Positions 15,508-24,400 of a DNA stretch of 28,046 bases are shown here, piece after piece (position 1 is the first letter of the stretch; each line of letters begins with the position of its first letter). The translations under genes were made by a program, and so were the position numbers. The stretch is from Taishania sp036758285 (GTDB taxonomy: Bacteria > Bacteroidota > Bacteroidia > Flavobacteriales_D > Crocinitomicaceae). Location: positions 1 through 28,046 of the forward strand of contig DAIOWV010000039.1 of assembly GCA_036758285.1 (NCBI GenBank), read 5' to 3'. Under the pieces are notes generated by a model. That model saw nothing but the letters and a program-made list of their open reading frames with translations, was not told the DNA's origin and made no database searches.

Positions 15508-17319
15508 ATGTTTCATTTAAATTTTCTGAAAAATATTAAACATTACTTACAATCTGGAATAGTTATTTTTTTCTACACCACTTTGCTATTATGCACAACT
15601 AATAAGTCATTTTCTCAAAATAGAAATGAAGAAGTAATGGTAATGAATAAAATAATGAAAATGATGGATGAATTTTCGGTAGTCAACCAACGTGCATATT
15701 TCGACGCCGTAAATCTTCATTCATTTTACAGTAATGTTAATGAATTAAAGTATCCTGAAAATAGTCTCTATAGTTCCAAAACAACTTCAATAAGGATGTT
15801 GGGGTATTACACTGGAATGGAAGAATTTTATCATTTAATACCTGAAATCAAACCTGATAGTAAAGGGATGATTCCTTCTTATTATTCGAATTTTTATCGT
15901 TGGTTATCGGAAAGAGAACAAATGGAAAAACTAATCAAAGAAGGAAAAATTAATAATGAAATTTATCCCTATCTTTCTAATTACATGACATCAGCTGACA
16001 GTTTTTTTATCGTACACAAACGATTAAATGACTATGTACATGACAAAACACACAAAATAGATTCGTTAAAAACACAAGCAGAAGAACTCTTAATAGCCTC
16101 TCAGCATTGGTTTAAAACTTGTCTAGAAAGTTCGCTGAAACTCGATAACATTCTTCGTGACTACTATTACAGAAAACTACCTCCTTATAAATCATTTTCA
16201 GAATTACAAGATGGTTTAAGAGAAATTGAATTAACTACAACTTTACTAGAAAACTGGAGAAAAACACTTTATTCAGAAGACCTTACTCAAGACAAAGAAT
16301 TCGATAAAGAACTTCGTTTTCTACATGATACTGCATTAGAAAAAGATTCAATTCTATTATACAAAACCGAGGGATATGGTTACCCTAGTGATGGATCATG
16401 GGCTCATACGATCTATAATTCGCTTTTCAAATCAATGGAATCAACAATTTATTGGTTTGCAACTTCTACCCATCAAACAGAAGCTTTCATGAAGAAATCA
16501 CAAAAGTGTTATAACGAATTTTTATTGAGTTACAATCAATTAATGGGCTATTACAATCGTTACGCAACTCTTACAGATGGTTTCACTTATGAAAACCTAC
16601 TAGTTTGCTGTCCTCAAAGATATGAACGCGACACAACTGTAAATGTCCTTTTAAACAAGCCTAGATTACTCTACAAATTTGAATTCACCCCTAAACACCC
16701 CCTTCCATCAGAATCAGAAATCGATATCAACACAAGTGTACTACCTTCAGAAAAACTTAGTGATGAGAAAAAAATTAGTTTGGCATTACCTCATCATCTT
16801 GTTTACCTTCTAGACGCGTCTGCTTCAATGAATCAATTTAAAAAGTTGACGGAATTAAAAAACAACACAAAGTATTTGGTTAATATTCAACGAGAAGTTG
16901 ACAAAATTTCCATGATAACATTTGCTAATAATTCTGAAATTATTATTGATGCAATATCATGTGATCAAAAACAATTGATAAATAGTAAAATTGATAAAAT
17001 TCAAGCTCAAGGTCAAACGAATATTGACAAGGGATTAAAGACAACCAAACAACTTTTAATTAATGAAAAGAAAACTATTCCAAATGGGGTAAACACCATT
17101 TTGATAATTTCTGATGGAGAATTTTTGATTGCAAAAAAAACCATGAAAATAATCAAGGAGCTAAGAAAGAACAATATTGGAATTTGCTTTATAAATGTCG
17201 GTAAAAACAAAGGAAACAAGGACAAAATTCAGGATTACATACAACTTTTAGACATTCAATATTATGATAACAATCATGAGAATTTGAAAGAAATATTGAT
17301 GAAGATTGCAACTAATTAA
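15508..17319 (+). CDS. Secreted von Willebrand factor A domain protein
   Basis: A 603-residue exported protein. The N-terminus (MFHLNFLKNIKHYLQSGIV... then a hydrophobic core and TTNKSFSQ) reads as a signal peptide of about 38 residues. Residues 40-420 are mostly helical and charged, with many aromatic residues, and are not recognised. Residues ~428-600 form a VWA domain with an intact MIDAS metal site: D436, S438 and S440 in LLDASASMN, T504 in QGQTNID, and D536 in IISDGE. Such domains bind protein ligands through a divalent metal. No sorting domain is seen at the C-terminus, so it is periplasmic or outer-membrane associated. It is divergent from the M20D operon with overlapping promoter regions, and convergent with the barrel/sigma pair 30 bp downstream. 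Confidence 0.82.
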   Translation: MFHLNFLKNIKHYLQSGIVIFFYTTLLLCTTNKSFSQNRNEEVMVMNKIMKMMDEFSVVNQRAYFDAVNLHSFYSNVNELKYPENSLYSSKTTSIRMLGYYTGMEEFYHLIPEIKPDSKGMIPSYYSNFYRWLSEREQMEKLIKEGKINNEIYPYLSNYMTSADSFFIVHKRLNDYVHDKTHKIDSLKTQAEELLIASQHWFKTCLESSLKLDNILRDYYYRKLPPYKSFSELQDGLREIELTTTLLENWRKTLYSEDLTQDKEFDKELRFLHDTALEKDSILLYKTEGYGYPSDGSWAHTIYNSLFKSMESTIYWFATSTHQTEAFMKKSQKCYNEFLLSYNQLMGYYNRYATLTDGFTYENLLVCCPQRYERDTTVNVLLNKPRLLYKFEFTPKHPLPSESEIDINTSVLPSEKLSDEKKISLALPHHLVYLLDASASMNQFKKLTELKNNTKYLVNIQREVDKISMITFANNSEIIIDAISCDQKQLINSKIDKIQAQGQTNIDKGLKTTKQLLINEKKTIPNGVNTILIISDGEFLIAKKTMKIIKELRKNNIGICFINVGKNKGNKDKIQDYIQLLDIQYYDNNHENLKEILMKIATN

Positions 17320-17349
17320 GATTGTAAAATCCCATCAATTCTTTTTCAA

Positions 17350-18894
17350 TTAAAACCGTAAACCTACACCTGCCTGAACTCCGATAGTTGAATATTTTCT
17401 TCTTACGATTGAATCAACATAAATCGCGTTAGAAAGCATCGATTTAAAATAAGGATTAACAAATACATGCCAGTTATTAAAAGTCCTTCTAAGTTCGAAT
17501 TGAAGCATGTAAGAAACATTTACCTGCACGGGTTTAACATCTATAACTCCTACAGAATTCGTATATTCATGAGGCCATGGATAACGACCGGCTTTCCTCA
17601 TGCCTATATTGAACTGGAAGCCAACTCTTGGAATCAAAGCATAATTTCCAAATTCAAATTTGTAACCGAAAGAGAAAGGAATTGTAACCCATGAATAGCG
17701 GTTATGAAAATTTTGCAATTCTGTTTTTGTTTTTGTTAGAGTTGAAGTGTTAGCAAAAGAGTCAGCTACATATTCATCTAAATAATAATCCCAAGTTTGA
17801 GTCGTGTCATTAAATGTCCAAACAGTATCTACTCCGAAAGTATAATCGTACACCACTGTGTCCTTCTGAAATTTTTCTTTTACAGGAGCAGTAAATTTTT
17901 CTGAAATCTGATTAAAAGAAACCCCCAATGAATAACTATAATTATTCTTATATAAATTTAAGTTAGCTCCAAAAGTTGGGGTCAAAGGTAATTCTTGCTC
18001 TTTTAATACTTTATTCTCGATCATATAGTTAGCCACACCTTCATTAACAAAATTTTTACCCGCTCCCACATATAACTGCAATTCCTTCTCCCATGGCTTC
18101 ACTTCTTTTTTGGATTTATCATTCGTTCCACTGGAAAGATTATTAGAAACCGCAGGAGGAGTTTCATTCTTAGTTTCATCTTTTTTTGTTGGCTCATCAT
18201 TAGGCTGATTAGCTAGCTCTTTATTTATATCTTGTTTACTCTTATTTTCATTGATTTCTTTAGAATCCAAATCGTGAGATTCCTTATTATTTTGGATCCC
18301 TTCAGAATTAGTATTGACTTTATTCTTTTCACCTCCAACAGCTACATCCTTATTCTTTTTATTACTTGAAGAATTTAAATCTAATTGATGATTACTTATA
18401 TCCGCATTTCTCTTTGTCTTTCCTTTTTTACTACTAACATTTTTCGATTTATTCAGATTAGAGTGTTTCTCATTAATCCCCAAATAAACTTTGTTATGCT
18501 CATCATTTGAATTTTCATTAACGACAGTACTCTGACTATTTTTTAAATCATCTTCATTCGTAGAAAGACTATCATTCAATCGTTGATTAAATAATTGTAT
18601 GTTATTTAATGAGTCAAGTTCTAGATTCTCATTAAAAGAATTTTCTGTGATGTATTTATTATTTTGTGGTTTGTGATTATTATTTGCTTGTATCAAATAG
18701 AAAGAAACAGCAACAACTCCAAAAAATCCAAGAAAAGTAAAAAACCACCAAATAATCCCTCTTTTCTTTTTCTTTTCTTCTAGTGCATCCAAACGGTTAT
18801 TGAGATCACTCAAGAAATCATCTGGAATGTCAAATACTTGCTGATTCAAAGAATCCTCAAATATTTTATCGATCTTATTTTCGTCTTCCATCAT
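17350..18894 (-). CDS. Anti-sigma-like N-terminus, one TM helix and outer-membrane beta-barrel in one protein
   Basis: A 514-residue protein of unusual layout. Residues 1-45 are a charged cytoplasmic segment (IFEDSLNQQVFDIPDDFLSD) like the short N-termini of Bacteroidota anti-sigma factors. Residues 46-68 are a single transmembrane helix (IIWWFFTFLGFFGVVAVSFYL). Residues 70-268 are an N/K/S/D/E-rich, low-complexity linker long enough to cross the periplasm. Residues 271-514 form alternating beta strands (LQLYVGAGKNF, YSYSLGVSFNQI, PFSFGYKFEFG, LIPRVGFQFNIGM, HVFVNPYFKSML) and end in VQAGVGLRF, an aromatic C-terminal barrel signal. It overlaps the ECF sigma gene by ATGA, so the two are coupled. 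Inference: it holds the sigma factor and relays an outer-membrane signal. A non-signalling barrel with an unusual tether is the alternative. Confidence 0.8.
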   Translation of the reverse strand: MMEDENKIDKIFEDSLNQQVFDIPDDFLSDLNNRLDALEEKKKKRGIIWWFFTFLGFFGVVAVSFYLIQANNNHKPQNNKYITENSFNENLELDSLNNIQLFNQRLNDSLSTNEDDLKNSQSTVVNENSNDEHNKVYLGINEKHSNLNKSKNVSSKKGKTKRNADISNHQLDLNSSSNKKNKDVAVGGEKNKVNTNSEGIQNNKESHDLDSKEINENKSKQDINKELANQPNDEPTKKDETKNETPPAVSNNLSSGTNDKSKKEVKPWEKELQLYVGAGKNFVNEGVANYMIENKVLKEQELPLTPTFGANLNLYKNNYSYSLGVSFNQISEKFTAPVKEKFQKDTVVYDYTFGVDTVWTFNDTTQTWDYYLDEYVADSFANTSTLTKTKTELQNFHNRYSWVTIPFSFGYKFEFGNYALIPRVGFQFNIGMRKAGRYPWPHEYTNSVGVIDVKPVQVNVSYMLQFELRRTFNNWHVFVNPYFKSMLSNAIYVDSIVRRKYSTIGVQAGVGLRF

Positions 18895-19457
18895 GATCGT
18901 AATTCAATTTGATTTATACTCAGCTTAGCTCTTAATCGTTTTCTTGCTTCTTTGATGTGCCATTTTACAGTTTCATAAGAAATTTGAAGTTCATCCATAA
19001 TTTCTTTTGAAGTATAACCATCAACTGCATATAGATTAAAAACCATTTTCGTTGCAGGAGGAAGAGTATCTAGCAACAATAGCAATTCACTTGATTCAAA
19101 AACCTTGTCAATTTCTGGTTCCGTAGTTAAAGCATCGTTTTTATAATCATCATTAAATTGAAATAATTCGTTGTATTTTTTATTCTTTCTAAAATCATCG
19201 ATTATTTCCCTTTTAACAATCTGTTTCACCCATGAAAAGTAAGCTGTTCCAATCTGAAATTTATCAATATTTGTAACTATTTTCATAAATGTATTATTTA
19301 CAATTTGCATTTGTCCTTCCTTATCATTTGTATATCGCACAGCATTCCCCATTAGCAACTGAAAAGTATGTTTATATAATTCCAAAACAACTTTTCGATC
19401 GCCTTTTTGAACAGCAGTAACAATATCAGTAGTTAATTCAAACAAATTCAGTTTCAA
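18891..19457 (-). CDS. ECF-type RNA polymerase sigma factor
   Basis: A 188-residue sigma-70 family protein. Region 2 covers about 22-95, including the helix with the core and -10 binding residues (TAYFSWVKQIVKREIIDDFR). Region 4 covers about 125-178, with LPPATKMVFNLYAVDGYTSK, then the helix-turn-helix TSKEIMDELQISYETVKWHI. Regions 1 and 3 are absent, which defines ECF sigmas. The start is a TTG at 19457; the first internal ATG (codon 36) would remove part of region 2. It overlaps the barrel gene by four bases, the normal arrangement of a sigma factor with its own regulator. Upstream lie an inverted repeat and a G8 tract that could carry its promoter, though no clear TAnnTTTG box was seen, which would fit autoregulation by an alternative sigma. 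Confidence 0.88.
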   Translation of the reverse strand: MKLNLFELTTDIVTAVQKGDRKVVLELYKHTFQLLMGNAVRYTNDKEGQMQIVNNTFMKIVTNIDKFQIGTAYFSWVKQIVKREIIDDFRKNKKYNELFQFNDDYKNDALTTEPEIDKVFESSELLLLLDTLPPATKMVFNLYAVDGYTSKEIMDELQISYETVKWHIKEARKRLRAKLSINQIELRS

Positions 19458-19561
19458 ATATTTTAACGAAGTAATAAAAAAAACATTAAAATCTATCCTG
19501 TTTTATATCATTATTCTTCGTTTCAGATTTTAAGTCAATTATTATTTCTTCAATTATTCGT

Positions 19562-19589
19562 TATACGTTTGTCTATGTAGGAACGTATA
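19562..19589. repeat. Inverted repeat in the sigma/dnaX divergent gap
   Basis: TATACGTT (19562-19569) and AACGTATA (19582-19589) are perfect 8-bp inverted arms around a 12-nt centre, in the 234-bp gap between the divergent ECF sigma gene and dnaX. A run of eight G follows at 19603-19610. The spacing (20 bp centre to centre) suits a dimeric regulator, but no regulator is identified. Confidence 0.6.
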
Positions 19590-19676
19590 GATTGAAATTT
19601 AAGGGGGGGGAAGTCGGAAAAATATTTTTTAAACGGAAAGTTTTCAACATCAACTTCACTAACCAAAAAATCATCT

Positions 19677-19684
19677 TATCTTTG
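19677..19684 (+). promoter_or_regulatory. -7 box (TATCTTTG) of dnaX
   Basis: Exact TAnnTTTG match. Initiation 6-7 nt downstream falls at about 19690-19691, so the ATG at 19692 would be at or next to the transcript's 5' end (leaderless or nearly so). The -33 position reads TTC rather than TTG at 19 bp. Confidence 0.6.
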
Positions 19685-19691
19685 TAGGATA

Positions 19692-20810
19692 ATGAGTGAA
19701 GAATTTATTGTTTCAGCAAGAAAGTATCGCCCACAAACATTTGATACAGTAGTAGGACAGAAATCTGTAACCTCTACACTTCGTAATGCAATAAAAAATA
19801 ATCAACTCGCTCAGGCATTTTTATTTTGTGGATCTAGGGGGGTTGGTAAAACTACGACAGCTCGAATTTTAGCAAAAACAATTAACTGTTTTAACAGAAC
19901 TGAAGAAATTGAAGCATGTGAAGTCTGTGAATCTTGCAAATCATTTAATGAAGGTGCTTCACTGAATGTATATGAGTTAGATGCAGCTTCAAACAACTCT
20001 GTTGATGATATTCGAAGTTTAATTGATCAGGTAAGGCTTGCTCCACAACTTGGAACTCATAAGGTTTACATCATCGATGAGGTTCACATGTTATCAAATA
20101 GTGCTTTTAATGCATTTTTAAAGACATTAGAAGAACCACCTAAACATGCAATTTTCATTCTTGCAACTACTGAGAAGCATAAAATTATCCCTACGATTTT
20201 ATCTCGATGTCAAATTTTTGATTTTAGCAGAATAAAAGTAAAAGACATTGCTGATCACTTAGCGAATATTGCAACAAAAGAATCCATTACTGCTGATCCT
20301 GAAGCACTATTTTTAATTGCTCAAAAAGCAGATGGTGCACTTCGTGATGCTTTGTCTATCTTTGATCAAATCGTAACATTTGCTGGAAACAACATAACTT
20401 ATCAGAATGTAATTGACAATTTAAATGTTTTAGATTACGATTATTATTTTCGAGTAGTTGATTTTTCTCAAAAAGAGGATATTCCAAATTCATTACTATT
20501 ATTTAATGAAATTATGGAAAAAGGATTTGATGCACATAACTTCATTATTGGTTTATCGAATCACTATAGAAACTTGTTAGTGTGTAAAGATGTTCGAACT
20601 GCCAATTTATTAGAGGTTGGTGAAGTAGCAGAAAATCGTTATATTCAACAAGCTAAAGAAGTAGATTCACCCACGATAATGAGAGCTCTGGCGATTTTAT
20701 CCAAAGGTGATGTGGATTATAAGCAATCAAAAAATCAACGCTTGCTCGTCGAAATTCTTTTGATGCAATTATGTTCTCTGAAGCAAGAGTTCGAAAAAAA
20801 AAATCCTTAA
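19692..20810 (+). CDS. dnaX: DNA polymerase III clamp-loader subunit, gamma-length product
   Basis: First frame of dnaX, 372 residues: the ATPase that loads the sliding clamp. Domain I carries Walker A GSRGVGKT (47-54), a zinc site of C66, C76, C79 and C82, Walker B IIDEVHML (D129, E130) and the SRC motif with its arginine finger (171-173). The clamp-loader lid and collar region follow to about 365. The frame ends FEKKNP and a TAA just after ten A residues (20794-20803). The rest of the protein continues in the -1 frame, so this frame alone would yield a gamma-like form lacking the C-terminal region. A -7 box suggests a leaderless transcript. The alternative reading is a one-base sequencing error in the A run. 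Confidence 0.95.
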   Translation: MSEEFIVSARKYRPQTFDTVVGQKSVTSTLRNAIKNNQLAQAFLFCGSRGVGKTTTARILAKTINCFNRTEEIEACEVCESCKSFNEGASLNVYELDAASNNSVDDIRSLIDQVRLAPQLGTHKVYIIDEVHMLSNSAFNAFLKTLEEPPKHAIFILATTEKHKIIPTILSRCQIFDFSRIKVKDIADHLANIATKESITADPEALFLIAQKADGALRDALSIFDQIVTFAGNNITYQNVIDNLNVLDYDYYFRVVDFSQKEDIPNSLLLFNEIMEKGFDAHNFIIGLSNHYRNLLVCKDVRTANLLEVGEVAENRYIQQAKEVDSPTIMRALAILSKGDVDYKQSKNQRLLVEILLMQLCSLKQEFEKKNP

Positions 20811-21433
20811 CTGATCCTGTAAAAATCATTCCTTTTCCTGGACAATCATTACGTGATAAGCAACCAAGTAGTCCTGCGGCAACAACTTCTAAACCGTCAG
20901 TTCCGTCAATTTCACAGCAAATATTAGCGAAACCCCAGCCAAAAGAATTGCAATCAGCTGGAGATCGTGTTGTTTCAACCAATTTATCAATTAAAAAATT
21001 GATGAATCCTCAAAATGATGGAAACGAACAACATGGACTTTCTGGGGCAGACTTACCGAGAAATCCTTTCCATTTTGATGATGTGAAAATGATTTGGAGA
21101 CGTTTTGCAAATGAAATGAAACAACAAGGAAGGGAAACGTTTTACAATGCAATGATTAAACGAAATCCTCTTCCGACTACTGATACTCATTTCGTTATGG
21201 AGGTAGACAATTTAGTTCAAGTAGATTTAATCAATGCTGACCTTGAGAATCTAACCTCATTTATGCGAAAATCACTAAAGAACTATGACGTTTTCATTGA
21301 AGTTAAAGTAACTCAAAACCAAGAGGAGGACGTCAAACATCTTACTGGAAAAGATAAATTTACAATGTTAGCAAGAAAGTTTCCTAATCTTCATGCGCTT
21401 AAAAGCACTTTCAATTTAGATATTGAATATTGA
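20771..21433 (+). CDS. dnaX: C-terminal part of DnaX (tau extension) in the -1 frame
   Basis: The second frame overlaps the end of the first by 40 bases. Its nominal ATG at 20771 is probably not used: in-frame reading joins it to the first frame by a -1 shift on the A10 run (Lys-Lys then KSLTDPVKIIPFPG), giving a tau of about 580 residues. After a proline/serine/glutamine-rich linker, residues from about FHFDDVKMIWRRFANEMK onward, ending in FPNLHALKSTFNLDIEY, match the conserved C-terminal domain of Bacteroidota DnaX proteins. In known replisomes this domain binds the polymerase alpha subunit and the helicase. The stop codon overlaps the edge of the 33-bp dispersed repeat. A separately translated gene is a less likely alternative. 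Confidence 0.85.
   Translation: MFSEARVRKKKSLTDPVKIIPFPGQSLRDKQPSSPAATTSKPSVPSISQQILAKPQPKELQSAGDRVVSTNLSIKKLMNPQNDGNEQHGLSGADLPRNPFHFDDVKMIWRRFANEMKQQGRETFYNAMIKRNPLPTTDTHFVMEVDNLVQVDLINADLENLTSFMRKSLKNYDVFIEVKVTQNQEEDVKHLTGKDKFTMLARKFPNLHALKSTFNLDIEY
20794..20803 (+). promoter_or_regulatory. A10 slippery run in dnaX
   Basis: Ten A residues read in the zero frame as GAA AAA AAA AAT, containing the heptamer A AAA AAA in the correct phase for tandem Lys-tRNA slippage by -1. The zero-frame stop follows at 20808-20810. No convincing downstream stem-loop was found, which favours slippage of RNA polymerase, as described for the A9 run of Thermus dnaX. Confidence 0.7.
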
Positions 21434-21465
21434 CCTGAGTTCGATTAAAAATTACATTCAGGTTA
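21433..21465. repeat. 33-bp dispersed palindromic repeat, copy 2
   Basis: Identical to 7054-7086. ACCTGA at 21433-21438 pairs with TCAGGT at 21458-21463 (arms of 6 bp here, 19-nt centre). It fills the whole gap between the stop codons of the convergent dnaX and T9SS genes, so it may double as a weak bidirectional terminator here. Confidence 0.85.
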
Positions 21466-24400
21466 TTAATCTTTTATTAAAATCCTTTCTGTAGTTCCGT
21501 TATTTATTTGATGTATTAAAAACACCCCCCTCCTATTAAAAGGTATTGAATTTGAATTCTTAGAATACATCACAAGTTTTCCCTCAGGTGAATAGATTTC
21601 AACATCTGATTTTTCAGACAACTCAATTGTACTGGTGATAGAATTGAAATATGATTCTGTTTTTTGAATAGAAAGAACTACAATACCCCGATAATGTCTT
21701 TTACCATCATAATCAGTTGACCACAAGCGATAATAATTATTCCCATTTGACAAACGATTATGGACATGATCATAGTTATTCGTTGAGATTGTATTTCCAC
21801 CTCCTTTAACAGTGGCTATTGATTCAAAATTATATCCATCTAAACTATGCTCTAAAGTAAAATAATCATTATCTATTTCTGTTGCTGTTTGCCAGAATAA
21901 ATTTGCCGAAAAATCATTCAAAAGTTCACCATCAAATACTATTAATTCAACTGGTAGAACTGTTGCTCCCTGAGTTGCTCCATCTAATGTAAATCTTGAA
22001 AAAGATGTAAGACCTGTTAATGTATATTGATTGGGACATTTATCAAAACCTATCTCTGTAAATTCAGCTGTTGTTGTCGCAACACCTGCATCACCAGGCT
22101 CACCATTTTTCATCAAATAGCGAATCGGTAAATTATTTGCAGAAACCACTGGACTTATATCTTGATTTCCAGAAGCAAGCATTGTAATATTATAATTCGA
22201 TATACCTCCAGCCGGATTTGTAATGTTCCATTGTAAAGGAGAATGTAAATCAAATAGCATTTGATCCAAAATGCCATCATAACCTGGTAAGCCATTTCCA
22301 ACATTCACGATACCTGCCCCTAAATGTTTTTCAATGTCACAATATGCATAATTATGAACTAATGTAGTTGAATTGGTTTCTAAGTAAGAAAGTATTTGTC
22401 CACTACCTGAAATTGGTGCATACTCAAACCCTTGAGCTCCGTACATACTTCTGTCTGAGCCAATTGGGAAACGATAAGTATTTCCTACAATCACATTCCA
22501 CTGAAGCTTACCATCAACATATTTATTAGTAGCTAGCTGTGCCTCTCCACCTACGATTGCAGTTGGTGAATTATTTGTAATATTCACTTTATCCGTTTGT
22601 AAAATGTCTGTGTAAATAATTCCATTTACAAATACTAAATTGGAACTAATATTGATGTCGATTTGGTTAATCTTAACACCATTACCATTATTCAATTCAA
22701 AGTGTGAAGCATTAAAGATACCTGTAGAACTTGTTGATACAATATGCTGTTGATTGGTTCCAGATAAAATAGTTTTTCCAATTCCAGCATTATCAATTTG
22801 ATAAACTCCATTAACAACTATAGAATCTCCTTTTATTTCAAAACCGGTACCATTACCACAATTCGTACATGATAAATTGGTGTTTAACAATTTACTTCCA
22901 CTTCCAATGTAAACATTTCCAAAAACGGTAATCGTATTTGAATTTGTATTGTTGTTATACACTTCAACAGTACCTGTATTTGTCATTCCTACATATAAAC
23001 TCCCTTTTATTACAGCAGTATTACTACTTCCGTTCAAGACTTCAAGATTTGCATCCCATTCATGGTGACCACTGCTACTTTCGAAGTATAAATTTGGATA
23101 ATACATTCCAATAGTTGATGTTACGACATTATCATTTGTATTGTATCGATAAATCCATTTTGCTGTTGCAGGAATAGTTGAAATACCACCAAAATAGTTA
23201 TCTCTGTATTTATTAACTGAAGAACTCCATGTTTTACAAATTGTACCATTTACTCCAAGTAACCAAGTCGCTCCTGCTACAAAATCAATACCTTTAGTTG
23301 AACTTCCATAATCATTCAGTGTTCCTAACACCAATAAATCTTCAGTTGTTGCATTACCATTTGGCACTGTTAATTTTTCATTCAATTGCAACACCCCATT
23401 CGCCTGAACAATGATTTGATCAGCTGAAAGAGTAAGATTTACTATTATTGTATGGCTATTTTGAATCGAAATATAATCCGAGTTTACATCCGTTGGATAG
23501 TCACACGCTGCAATCCAAGGACCACTAATTGATGTTGCGTTTTCCCATGAAGCAATTGCATTCCAATTTCCTGAAGTTTTACTTCTAAAAAATCTACCTT
23601 GACTTGATTGAAAACTAATTGCATTGGTAAAAAATGAACATCCACTTGTTGTTACTTTACAATAAAATTGATAATTACTCAAAGTAGTCACAGAGGACGT
23701 ATTGGAATTAATTACAAGATTATTAGATGTTGCACCTAATATAGAAAATCCGGGAAGATTAGCTATTGATACAGCTACCCAACTTGTACTAGTTCCATCA
23801 TTAAAAAACCATTGATAAGTCATCGGGTTGCTTCCAAGTGATGCCGTAAAAGAATAACTTATTGATGAACAAATACTATTATCAGTGATTGGCGAAATTA
23901 ATGGCGTAAATGACGAGTAATTGTGTGTACCTAAATCACTACAGCTTTCATTGTTTCTATTCGTCCATTCGCTTGAAGTATATGTAGAATTTGGACTGGT
24001 TACTGATGGATTTCGAATTTGTGTATAGCCTGTACCAGAAGGTGTATTCACAACATCAATAACAACATTATTTTTTACAAGCTCTAATTTATTACCTCCA
24101 TTTATTCCTCCTCCTGACTGCACAAAATCATACGATAAGCCACATTCATTTTGATCCCCTAAGTTTAATAAAAAAACACTATTGGGAGGGATTGTACCTG
24201 ACAAATTAATCAATCTTGAAACCGTTGAAGTACTAGTATTTGCATACCTTTTAATTTGATAATTACTTAAATTTATTGGTGAATTAGTTGGATTATACAA
24301 TTCCATGTACCAATTATTATATGAATCACTGTCATAAACTTCTGAGATAAAAACATCTGTTCCAACCCCAAAAGTAGAGCAAGTTCCTTCTTGAATATTA

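Noticed and set aside
19692..21433. dnaX as a pseudogene broken by a frameshift
   Set aside because: dnaX is essential, both parts are well conserved, and the shift sits exactly on an A10 run in slippery phase; a programmed event or a one-base sequencing error is more likely.
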